A stretch of DNA of 64,000 bases from positions 806,001 to 870,000 of the forward strand of contig JAXQJY010000028.1 of the NCBI GenBank assembly GCA_037042185.1, written 5' to 3'. This DNA comes from Sordariomycetes sp. S80-01Y (taxonomy: Eukaryota; Ascomycota; Sordariomycetes). The position numbers and the translations under genes are program-made. Shown here piece by piece: positions 32,399-42,236 of this stretch; position 1 is the first letter of the stretch, and every line of letters begins with the position of its first letter. The notes below the pieces were generated by a model. The model had not been told where the DNA came from. It did not search any database and saw only the letters and a program-made list of their open reading frames with translations.

Positions 32399-33226
32399 CT
32401 TGAGCGGGTTGAACTGGCGGATTGTCGGTGCGAGAAAAAAAGTTTCGAGCTGTCCGAGGCTGTCGCGACGAAGTGCGATGCCCCGCCGCGGGGTTACTTT
32501 AGACCCCTGCTGGTCAGCGCTTTGCACTGAGCGACGATGACAATGCCAACAAAAGGCTCCGATATTTCCGTAATTCAAATACATATATTACCGAGGGGTT
32601 GCGATCATTGACTCATTCTGATGCCATGCCCCTGTACGATGGGGTCGGCGACAGTCTTATAGAGCTTGATGTGCTGTTCTCCTGGTACTTGATGTATCCA
32701 CTGTCGCTCAACCTCGTCCACCGGCAGACAACGCTCGTTAGAATACTGAGGACTCAACCATGTTCTCAGCAGAGCGCTAGCTAATGAACATTGTGGATTG
32801 GCCTGATGGAATAGGCTTTTGAAGTGCATTTGCAAATAGCAAGATTATCACACGATACAGCCGGGGGAGTTCTCGCGTCAGACTCGCGTTGCATCATCGG
32901 CCGGCCCCACCTCCACAGACCCGGCTCCGTTGCATCATGTTGAAATCGGCATCCAATTATGAAGGGTCTGAATCTAGAATGTTGATTTGAGACCCTTAGA
33001 AAGCAGAGAAGGACATAAGCTTGCAAGAACTTTGCTCTTACGTTGAGTCAGCGCCTTCGCATTGCAATGTCTCTTGATCAAGTTCCCACTTGCGCAGGTA
33101 AACCAGCTGCGAACTGACCCCTGCTCATCGAGAGCTCCGACTCGTAAATCTGAGTCGCGGACCAACCCAACCTTTTCCCTTTCCTACGCAAGAATTGTCC
33201 ACCACCGACCACCTCGTGCCCCGACA
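32399..33226. promoter_or_regulatory. Divergent promoter region, dph5/snu23
   Basis: This 828-bp region contains no recognised gene or repeat. Pyrimidine-rich sequence precedes the snu23 ATG. Confidence 0.4.
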
Positions 33227-33940
33227 ATGTCCGACTCAAAGAAAGGCGGCGCATATGGCGCGCCCGCCGGCGACACCGACTTCCGCAAAAACCGCGACCT
33301 GGACGAGTACGCCGCCAAAGCCGCCGCTCGCGAAGCCGCCGAAAAAGAAGAGCGCAAGGCGCGCTACGAGGCCAAGCTCGCCGGCAAGAAGTACCACAAG
33401 CCGCTCACCGGAAATGAGGAGCTCGCCACCGCACGCAAAGGTCACATCGACGTGTCTGCCCAGATCGGAAGGACACAACTCGTGCCCGCAGGTGCTGGCG
33501 TGGGCAAGAGGGGGAGGAGCGCCGGCTTCTACTGCGAGAGCTGTGATCTGACGTTTAAGGACAACAAACAATGGGTGGAGCACTTGAACACTACTCAGCA
33601 CCTGGTCGCTACGGGGCAGACCGCCGAAGTGAAACGGGCGACGGCGGAAGAGGTTAGGGCCCGTATCGACTACTGGGTGCAGAGGAAGGAGGACATGGAA
33701 AAAGAGAAGGACACGAGTCTCGAGGAGCGGCTAAAGCTGAGGGAGGAGGAACGGGAAAAGGAACTGGAGATCAGGAGAGAAAAGAGGAGGGCTGAGGCGG
33801 ACAAGAAGAGGGAGGCAAAGGAGGAGGCTGTCAAGGTGAAGACAGAGTACGGGGAAGATGTGAGGATCGAGGGCGAGCATGATGAGGACGACATGATGGC
33901 TGCCATGGGAATCACAGGGTTTGGCACCTCAAAGAAGTGA
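33227..33940 (+). CDS. snu23: U4/U6.U5 tri-snRNP zinc-finger protein Snu23 (ZMAT2-like)
   Basis: A single exon encodes 237 residues. The start is the ATG at 33227 (MSDSKKGGAYGAPAGDTDFR); the open frame upstream is leader. Landmarks are FRKNRDLDEYAAKAA, YHKPLTGNEE and a U1-type matrin zinc finger FYCESCDLTFKDNKQWVEHL followed by NTTQH (about 101-126). A long Glu/Lys/Arg helix (EERLKLREEEREKELEIRRE) follows, then an acidic tail ending MGITGFGTSKK. Snu23 joins the spliceosome with the tri-snRNP and helps 5' splice-site activation in the nucleus (known). All elements are present at normal length. ubc7 follows in tandem 396 bp downstream. Confidence 0.93.
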   Translation: MSDSKKGGAYGAPAGDTDFRKNRDLDEYAAKAAAREAAEKEERKARYEAKLAGKKYHKPLTGNEELATARKGHIDVSAQIGRTQLVPAGAGVGKRGRSAGFYCESCDLTFKDNKQWVEHLNTTQHLVATGQTAEVKRATAEEVRARIDYWVQRKEDMEKEKDTSLEERLKLREEEREKELEIRREKRRAEADKKREAKEEAVKVKTEYGEDVRIEGEHDEDDMMAAMGITGFGTSKK

Positions 33941-34336
33941 GGAATACTGGCATTTGGGACCTGTTGCTTGCAAATTTCAGGATACATGGCGTAGCGGTGT
34001 CTGGCGCAAGGGATGCTGTACGCAGCAGACTAGACTGAACTAGAATGAAAGCTTTTTCATACCTATATACGCACCAGCGCAAATTTTTGACTGAATCGAA
34101 GCATACTGCTCAGCGCCACCGCGTATTAGTATCTGGTATTTCAGATTGCTTAGTGGAAACCCACTCATCTCCTCGTCATTCGAGTACCTTAGTCTCAGTA
34201 TCCCGGTCGGCCGTGATCCACAACTGCCTCGAACTCCCGAGCTCCCCCACCATCTCCAACATCCCCTCGGAACTTGAACCTATACACACCACCGCAACAC
34301 TACACGCAGCCTGACACATTCGCGCGCGACGAAACG
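33941..34336. promoter_or_regulatory. Spacer between snu23 and ubc7
   Basis: This 396-bp spacer holds the snu23 terminator and ubc7 promoter. The last 100 bp are C-rich. No specific site was recognised. Confidence 0.35.
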
Positions 34337-34914
34337 ATGGCGGCTCCTGGCGTAGCAAGCTTGCTCGGGAAGCAACTGAAAGAGATCAAGCAAAGCAGAG
34401 AGCTGCAAGGTATCTCCTGCGGCCTCGTCGACGGCGCCAACCTATTTGAATGGGAAGTCATGCTCATGATCAACGACGACTGCAAGTACTACGGCGGTAA
34501 GTCTCCCTCGCCTGGCCCTCGCCAAAGCACCCGCTGATGTCATCTGCAGGAGGAAACTTCCGCGCGCGCCTCGTCTTCCCCCCCGACTATCCCCACAGCC
34601 CCCCCTCCTTCAAGTTCCTCTCGCCCATCCCCTTCCACCCCAACATCTACCCGTCGGGCGAGCTCTGCATCTCGATCCTGCATCCGCCCGGCACCGATGA
34701 ATACGGCTACGAGGACGCGAACGAGCGCTGGAGCCCGGTACAGACGCCCGAGACGATACTACTCAGCATTATCAGCCTGTTCCACGATCCGAACGTCGAT
34801 AGCCCCGCCAACATCGAGGCGGGGAAGCTGCTGAGGGAGGAGAAGGAGGGGAAGCACAAGGAGTTCCGGAAGATCTGCCGTAAATGTGTCCGGGAGAGCT
34901 TGGGAGAGGATTGA
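34337..34914 (+). CDS. ubc7: Ubiquitin-conjugating enzyme E2, Ubc7/UBE2G type
   Basis: Two exons, 34337-34496 and 34550-34914, give 174 residues. The UBC fold is complete. The HPN motif is at 83-85, C93 is the active-site cysteine in GELCISIL, and an acidic loop HPPGTDEYGYEDANERW follows, the 13-residue insertion that marks the Ubc7/Cdc34 branch. SPVQTPETILLSIISLF and PANIEAGKLLREE match UBE2G. Yeast Ubc7 works with Cue1 and Hrd1/Doa10 in ER-associated degradation (known). It lacks the acidic extension of Cdc34. The intron is phase 1 and restores a Gly. The gene is convergent with alg1, with 235 bp between stops. Confidence 0.94.
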
Positions 34915-35149
34915 GGTTCTGGGTCCCGAGCCGTGTCTGCGCGGCTGTACGTCGAAGGACAGGCGTTCTGGATGGAATCGGAAGGATGCATAGTCGGGAG
35001 CTCGGGGACAGCGGCTCCTTGCATAGCGATTTGGTTACCGATGGGCGTTCAGAGCAGTGATTATCACGAAATTAGTGTAGCGTTCCAATACATGGCTCAA
35101 ACTAGGCGTTTCCAATCTCTTGGCGGATATCTTGAAAGTCTATGGTATA

Positions 35150-36657
35150 TCACTCTTTGACAAGTCCGATGAGTCTGCCGACGACGCGATCCCACTCTTC
35201 ATCCCATCGCAGGCTTCCCTCGCTGATAGCCCCCTTCTTTAACCTCGCCAGCTCCTCGGCGCCGTCGATCCCCAACAAGCGCGTAAAGATCTCACTGAGC
35301 TGGTCTGCCGTCTCGAAACCGCATCCGTTCTGATTTTCCTTGATGAGTTCGCTGAAGCTCTCAAAGGCCGAATACGCTGCCACGGGGAGACCAGCGCCGA
35401 ACATATCCACCACTTTCATCGGGAGATCGACGCCCGAGCTGGACTTGTGCAAGGAGACACCAAGGTCGGCGCACGCGAGCAGGGAGGCGTAGTCGCGTGT
35501 CGAGAGCCACGCCGTCAGGATGCGGATACCCGGCAGCTTGCCTTGGTCTTCGAGCTCCTTGATCTTGTCGATGTAGGCCTGCTTTTGCGGGCCTTTGCCT
35601 GTGATAATGGCTAGTATCGGGGCTGGTGGCTCCGTCGTGGTCGACGGGCTCGCGTACTTCATGAGCGCGTCCAGGAGAATGCCAAAGTCCTCGTCCGCAG
35701 TCCATGATGTACTGCTCACAACCAAGCGCAACGCCCCGTCGACGATATTCTTGGCGTCCTTTCTGGTCTCCTTCAGATTGGAAAGGAAATTCAGGCGTTC
35801 TCCTGCATTAGTAACGGGTTGGAAGATCTGGGCGGGTCGATCATGCAGAGTAAGAACAGAGTGTTTGACGCGGAACTTGGGCCCGGCGAGCTGGCGATTC
35901 ATGGCATCAGTGACAGCCAGGTTTGCATCCCCAAGACGGCGCCCAAAGCCCTTCTCATACCATCTGTAAATCGGAACAAGAGGCTTCAGGAGAATCGTCT
36001 CGCCCAGGAGGGTATGTCCATAATTGTGCCAGTCGACCACAATCTTGCTGCGGCGGATCCAGGCAACGAACATTGCGACATGGAAGGTTGGGATTGAGGG
36101 TGGATTCTCCGTATTGTCAACACTAGCTTCACAAGTTGAGATGCTCCATACTCACCTGAATAATGATCCATTGAGCCGGAGGAGTGGCATACATCAAGGT
36201 GTAAAATAGAGTGCAGAACTGGTGGATGACTTTGTAAGGAATCGACAACAAAGGCAACGTTCCCCAGGCAATCCATTCGGGATTGGGCGCCAGAGCATAG
36301 AGATTGACGTTCGGTTTGCCAATGAGCTCAGGATGTCTCGCCGTCTCTGTCTAAGTATGAGCACACGAGCTATCTCTCACACACCTCAAGGCCCTCACCT
36401 TTGTAGCCCACCAAATCAACCTGCCTCCCGTGTTTGGCGACGCTGATGGCATGGTATTGCATCCGCGGACTTCGCCCAACGTCTCCCACTACCAAGATCT
36501 GGATGTGGTCATCTTCTAGGTTCTCTGCGGGAGTGTAACGCGTTGGGATGATGTGGCGGGATCTCTTGGCTGCGTAAATCGCGAAGGTGACGAAGTAGCG
36601 TAGGAAAACGACGAATAGAGCGCCTGCGAAGGCGGAGAGGAGAAAGGGGAGCCACAT
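35150..36657 (-). CDS. alg1: Chitobiosyldiphosphodolichol beta-mannosyltransferase (Alg1)
   Basis: Three exons on the minus strand, 36657-36399, 36346-36156 and 36106-35150, give 468 residues from the [15 protein letters not shown]. An N-terminal TM anchor covers about 1-25. The GT33 catalytic part includes [31 protein letters not shown] joined at the third exon, [44 protein letters not shown] and the late motif [20 protein letters not shown], which carries the conserved donor-binding Glu/Asp region. Alg1 adds the first mannose to GlcNAc2-PP-dolichol on the cytosolic side of the ER (known). The acceptor of exon 2 is the CAG ending at 36347; the nearer TAG would break the frame. The length is normal. 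Confidence 0.95.
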
Positions 36658-37805
36658 GGCGAGGTGCAATGAGCGAGGCGCTCGCCGTGTGAGGGTCGAC
36701 AGGGTTAGGCGAAGTTCGTGATATGACGGAGGTGGTGATGTTGGAGGTGCCGTGGGTGGACCCGCGCCACGACGGTGTGGGCTGTAGCGCTATCAGATAC
36801 TTATCTGGAAACGGCAACTTACCCGCCTCAATGTACCCAGAGCGAAGAAGTTGCAAAGGTACGAATCAAGATAAACGGGTTTGGGTAGCTTGAACCACGC
36901 AATCAGTGACCGAAAGGGACCAATGAAGGCAACTGAAACCCTGTCTACTCAGTTCCGTTGAAAAGCCACCCTAAGGAAGTTCGGGAGTCAAGCACTACCT
37001 GAGTACCCGAGCAATCATACGTGCACTCTCGGACCAAGAGAGTCGTCAAAGAGTCCCCACTTGATCTCCACAGGTAGAACGAATGCATGGGGAACAACAG
37101 AACATCATCGCGCTTTTGTCTGCCACTGCTTCAAGGTCTGGAACAAACTGTTTGCTCATCAAGTGGATGGCTGGGTATCAAGGCAAAAGGCCCCTGATGT
37201 TAGCGTGCTGGGCGGCTGCAGGGGGTGCGCAATGGCATTGGCGGGGGAAAGCCAGTCGTCCAGTGACCGGTCTTGGCACCGCCAAATGGCAGGCGCGATC
37301 GACGTTTTGGTGGTGGAAGCGGACATGGAAAGTGGAAGGTGCCGCGTCCACCGCCATTGGCATCCCGATAGCTTGCCTCCATGTCTCTCCTCTTTATCAA
37401 ATCGGGCTCTACCTGATTTGACAGGCCATCTCCCCTCTCTCAGAACCTCGCCGTCGCACCGACTTTGATCTCATCTTGGATACGTCAGCCCGAAAGACAG
37501 AAGAACATCTTCTATCCTTCGCGACTCAGGCCGACGACCGACCGGACGAGCCCCCTAAAGACGCTTCCAGCCCACGTGCCCGTGTCTCGCCCGACCACCA
37601 CCACCAGACTCTGGCTGAGACCCTCGCAACACTGCAAGACGCGCCGACACCCGTCGCGACCGTGTAAAGGGGCAATCCGATCGAAAACAACCCATGATAG
37701 CACGATTGGCGCTACGGGAGGCTGCGCTTCTCCCCTCATAACCGGAGACTTGGGGAGACGTCACCCCCATAGTCGCCTTCGGCCAACATTCCAGCACCTG
37801 CGACA
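36658..37805. promoter_or_regulatory. Divergent promoter region, alg1/CDF zinc transporter
   Basis: This 1.15-kb region contains a GTAAGT with a possible acceptor on the minus strand (about 36823) that could be a leader intron of alg1. C-rich sequence lies before the CDF start. No gene was recognised. Confidence 0.35.
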
Positions 37806-39483
37806 ATGACCTCGTCCTTTGCGCTTCCGTCGTCTGCGCTGCCGCACGCGCACCAGCACCATATGCATTCGCAATCCCAGTCTTCCCTCAATTCGTGGAA
37901 GTCATCCATGTCCAACGGCGGGCTGCACTCGCACCCCGAAGACGAGGACGTGGAACATGAGCGCAGACACTCGCACGCACAACATCATTCGCATGGCCGA
38001 CACGACTCGCTGGCCTCGAACACCAGTGCTACAATGTCCGGCAGGAGGGGCCCGCCCGCTGGGCTTGACACGATGAATGGGTGGACGAGGGAGACCACGG
38101 CAGGCGGGAAGAGCTTGATCACACCTGCCGGGGAGAGCTTTTCGACGCCATACTCACCGCCGCATCAGCACAATCACAGCCACAGCCATGATCACGACCA
38201 TGGACATAGTCACGGCCACAGTCACAGCCATGCTCATACTCATGATCATGGTCATCACGGTCACGACCACCACCACGCGCACGCACACGATCACGAAAAT
38301 AGCAACGAAAGATCGCTGTTCACTCGCATGGTTCTGCCGTACACGGCAAAGTTCCCGATTATTCACGCGATCATGACCGAGAAAGATTCGAGGCGGATCT
38401 TCTACTTCATGGCGTAGGTTCGGGCGGCTCGACCACTGGGGCGTAGGCTAACGGTCACACAGGCTCAACTTTGGATTCATGGCGGTTCAGGCCTTCTACG
38501 GCTACGTGACGGATTCGCTAGGCCTGCTCAGCGACAGCATTCACATGTTCTTCGACTGCGTTGCTTTACTCGTGGGTCTGTTGGCCGCTGTTATGAGCAA
38601 GTGGCCACCGAGCCAACGATTCCCCTACGGATTCGGCAAGATCGAGACCTTGAGCGGGTTTGCCAATGGCATATTGTTGATGTAGGATTGCTTGACAACG
38701 TTTCACGGGCCAACGCTAATGACTCGTAGGCTTCTGAGTGTCGAGATCGCGTTCGAGGCTTTTGAGCGACTGTGGGAAGGAACGCAGACGAAACGATTGG
38801 GCGAGCTGCTGCTCGTTAGCTCACTGGGGTTACTGGTGAACCTGGTGGGAATGGCGGCGTTCGGACATCATCATCATCACGGACATTCCCACGGGCACTC
38901 CCACGGGCACGGGCACGACCACGGCCACGACCATGGACAGGGAGGATGCGGAGGACACGGTCACGATAACGAGAACATGCGCGGAATCTATCTCCACATC
39001 ATGGCGGATACGCTTGGCAGCGTGTCTGTGATCGTTTCGACCATCTTGACTAGCTTCTGGGGCTGGTCAGGCTGGGACCCTTTGGCATCGTGCTTCATCG
39101 CCGGGTTGATCTTCCTCTCAGCACAGCCCTTGGTGGTTTCGGCGGCGAAGCGGCTGCTGCTCAGCATTCCGCAAGACGTCGAGTACAACCTGCGAAACAC
39201 ACTGGGAGGCATCCTGCAGCAGCGGGGCGTGGTCAGCTACTCAACACCCAAGTTCTGGATGGACGACCGAAGCGGAGGCGACGCTGGGGACAAGCTCCTG
39301 GGGGTTGTCCACGTTGTGGCGGCCAAGAACGCGGCCGTGGACGAAGTACGGGACCGGGTCAACGACTTCTTGCTCAAGGAAGGTGTGCAGGCGGTGATCC
39401 AGGTGGAAAGAGAAGGGGACAACTCGTGCTGGTGCACAAGAGGACGAGCACCGAACATGCCAATGACACCGAAGCCCTTCTAA
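37806..39483 (+). CDS. CDF zinc transporter, Msc2/ZnT5-like, His-rich
   Basis: Three exons, 37806-38413, 38463-38681 and 38730-39483, give 526 residues. A long Ser/His-rich cytosolic N-terminus has many HSHxH repeats up to about residue 165. TM segments follow, with two HxxxD metal sites: HMFFD in SDSIHMFFDCVALLV and HIMAD in IYLHIMADTLGSV. A second His-rich loop (HHHHHGHSHGHSHGHGHDHG) separates the TM4 and TM5 region. The tail ends VIQVEREGDNSCWC then PMTPKPF, typical of fungal Msc2/Cis4-type proteins. These transporters supply zinc to the early secretory pathway (known). Yeast Msc2 is longer with extra N-terminal TMs, which are missing here. Both introns are phase 2. acuH follows in tandem. 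Confidence 0.88.
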
Positions 39484-39714
39484 AGGAGAAGGAGGAAACA
39501 TTGAAGACGGCTAGATGGGAGCAGCAGCGCGAGAATGCAGGGTTGAGCTATAGAGGAGGAGTGCGGAGAGCAAAGGACACGATGAGTTGGAGAGCACACA
39601 TATTTGGGCGATTGGGATTGCAACTTGGGGCATGTGAGGCGCATTGGCAAGGCGTATGTTAGAATATGAGGCTTATATGTATCGTATCAGAAGTCGCGCA
39701 TTGTATCTACCACA

Positions 39715-39742
39715 GTCAAAGTCACAGTCACAGTCACAGTCA
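39715..39742. repeat. Short CACAGT tandem repeat
   Basis: About four consecutive copies of the hexamer CACAGT, the first imperfect, lie 230 bp after the CDF stop codon. It is an ordinary microsatellite-type repeat. Confidence 0.7.
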
Positions 39743-40590
39743 ATGATGGGTCTCCTTCACATGCCGCGGTGCCCGGACTGTACCATGGCCAATGCCGCAG
39801 TGGGGCCCTCACGCTCACGGGGTCATTCGCAAAGGCCGAAGCAGTTCTTCTACCGACGCGACTCAACCTTGGAATGGAGCGGACCGGACGCGAAGAGTCG
39901 CTGCAGCCCTCCGACCAGCGGATCCGGGGCAGCATGTCGCGTGTCGGAGGGCAACGGCTCAATGCAACCGTGGGGGGAAGGGGGATGGTGCTACAGCCGG
40001 CCACCCGCGGGGGATGAACGGAGGTTTCGCGGGCTGCCCTCCCCTCCGGCCGTGGCCCCTGACGGTCTGAGTGGCAGCGGGCACTGGGGCCTGGCGCTGG
40101 GCCTGGCACTGACTGGGCCTGTCACTCTGCAGCTCTGCAGCTCTGCACAGGTGCCCCGCCATGGAAATCGAAGCTTCCCCAGCTGGCGGAGCACCGCATC
40201 AGCCGAAGCCGAGGCACACGGCGGCGCAGAGACAGACAAACATAACCCGAGTTGGGGGAATTTCATCATCTTCTCCAATTCCTCTCACAGGGTTTTTTAA
40301 TTCCTCATCTTTTTTTTCTTCTTCCTTGGTGATATTTGCCTTAGACTCGTCCTCAGACAAGACTGCTATAGATTCGGTTTCCTTTTTGTCGTCGAGACGA
40401 ACTACCGGGAATTGGAAAGCTGTCAGCGCGGCAGACTTCAGCTTGTGACGGTGACGTAGCAGCCTTAACCGGGGTTCAACTCACCTGAGCGGCCACACAC
40501 CCTCACCGACGCGAACGACCTCCCCGACCAACCGAGGGCGAACAGCGCACCGTCAAAACGTCGCGAGCGCAATTGAAGCTTCCAAGGGCA

Positions 40591-40597
40591 TATATAG
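40591..40597 (+). promoter_or_regulatory. TATA-like element of carnitine carrier gene
   Basis: TATATAG sits about 205 bp upstream of the ATG and just before a CT-rich leader (40655-40796). Position and context fit a core promoter; the transcription start is not known. Confidence 0.4.
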
Positions 40598-40796
40598 AGC
40601 GATATTCAGACAGGACAGCGACCAGAGAGCGCGCGCGTGACCGAGAGACGCCTCCTCCCGCGCCCATCTTCACCCTCTCCTCTCACCCACGCCAAGCACC
40701 TCCATCCGCCCGAAGCCACCTCGACCACACTCCCTCGCCGCGCCTCGCATCTCTTCTCACTCCCCGTCAATCTCTCACGTCCTCCCAGCCGCCGCC

Positions 40797-41866
40797 ATGC
40801 CCTCCAACAACGCCGTGACGGACAAGCTGCCCGACCCCAAAGAGGCGCTGCCCAAGGCCCCCTCGAAGGAGGACGCGAAGAAGGGCCTCCTCTCGCAGGT
40901 CCGCGCCCTTGGCGCCGGCGGCTTCGGTGGTCTCTGCGCCGTCGTCGTCGGCCACCCCTTTGATCTAGTCAAGGTCCGTCTGCAGACCGCCGAGGCGGGC
41001 GTCTACAAGGGCGCCATCGATGTCGTCAAGAAGAGCGTTGCGCGGGACGGGCTGAGGAGGGGTCTGTACGCCGGTGTCAGCGCCCCGTTGGTGGGTGTCA
41101 CCCCCATGTGTGAGTTTTCTTCTTCCTAAGCTCTGCGTGGGCTTTGGCTTGACGCAACCGAATTTTGTGCTGATGAGGAGCAGTTGCCGTGTCATTCTGG
41201 GGCTACGATCTCGGAAAGCAGGTCGTCTCCGCCACGTCAACCGTCGACCCCAAGAATGGCTTCACAATCGGCCAGACGTCCGCTGCGGGTTTCCTCTCCG
41301 CCATCCCCATGACCGCCATCACGGCGCCCTTTGAGCGCGTCAAGGTCATCCTGCAGGTCCAGGGCCAGAAGAAGCTAGCGCCCGGCGAGAAGCCAAAGTA
41401 CTCTGGCGGCGCCGACGTCGTCAAGCAGCTGTACAAGGAGGGCGGCATCCGCTCCGTCTTCCGGGGCAGCGCTGCCACCCTCGCCCGCGACGGTCCCGGC
41501 TCCGCCGCCTACTTCGCCGCCTACGAGTACATCAAGCGCGAGATGTCGCCCAAGGACCCCATCACCGGCAAGCCCACGGGCGACCTGAGCCTGACGGCCG
41601 TCACGTGCGCCGGTGCCGCTGCCGGCGTGGCCATGTGGATTCCCGTCTTCCCCGTCGACACGGTCAAGTCGAGGCTGCAGACGGCCGAGGGCAACGTCAC
41701 CCTCGGCGGCGTGATCCGCGAGCTCTACGGCAGGGGCGGGCTCAAGGCCTTCTTCCCCGGCTTCGGCCCGGCGCTGACGAGGGCGGTGCCGGCCAACGCG
41801 GCGACGTTTTTGGGAGTGGAGTTGGCGCATCAGTTCATGAACAAGACCTTTGGCAAGATGGACTAG
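40797..41866 (+). CDS. acuH: Mitochondrial carnitine/acylcarnitine carrier (AcuH/Crc1)
   Basis: Two exons, 40797-41109 and 41184-41866, encode 331 residues. Three mitochondrial-carrier repeats each carry the signature: PFDLVKVRLQ, PFERVKVILQ and PVDTVKSRLQ. The phrases LCAVVVGHPFDLVKVRLQTA, FWGYDLGKQVV and RDGPGSAAYFAAYEYIKRE are typical of the carnitine/acylcarnitine branch (AcuH in Aspergillus, Crc1 in yeast), which exchanges acylcarnitine for carnitine across the inner membrane (known). The N-terminal about 35 residues are hydrophilic, as in fungal homologues. The intron is phase 1. Codon bias is strong, suggesting high expression. CCGAGG motifs upstream suggest joint control with fox2. 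It is convergent with the histidine-phosphatase gene. Confidence 0.94.
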
Positions 41867-42236
41867 AGTGAGATTTTCGGCGAATGGATAGAGGAGGGGC
41901 TGAGACCCGGACCAGCCTGGAGACGATAGACGGAACGCCGTGTGTAAACTGCGTATCATTCTGTGCAGGTGTTAGGCATATAGACCAATGTCATGGACTG
42001 GAACAAAATGAAGAGCGCTGTGACGGCAGGGAGCCTTGCAGTGGCAGAGCAATCGGAAAGTAGTATTCATTTTCAGCCGCCAACGGTAAGATATGCTAAA
42101 CACGCTCATATGAAGATCACTCAGATCGCCCTCAGGCTTTTCTTTTTCCCAAAACGCTAATGCCTCGAAACATGATCAGCTCGCTGACCAACCGTTATTA
42201 ATATGTCGAAACCCATTCACCGACCACCGCACCCCA
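41867..42236. other. Convergent 3' spacer, acuH/histidine-phosphatase gene
   Basis: This 370-bp spacer lies between opposing stop codons. No gene or repeat was recognised. Confidence 0.4.

Larger units (their letters stand above)
39484..40796. promoter_or_regulatory. Intergenic region and promoter of carnitine carrier gene
   Basis: This 1.3-kb region holds a hexanucleotide repeat near 39715-39742, two CCGAGG motifs (40209-40214 and 40532-40537), a TATATAG at 40591 and a CT-rich leader from about 40655. Frames in the 39.5-40.3 kb part show no coding character. Confidence 0.45.

Noticed and set aside
39090-39662. Alternative C-terminus for the zinc transporter (frame with EALLKEKEETLKTARWEQQ)
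   Set aside because: The main frame keeps the family's CWC...PMTPKPF ending; the helix-like sequence lies in another frame with no splice signals to join it.
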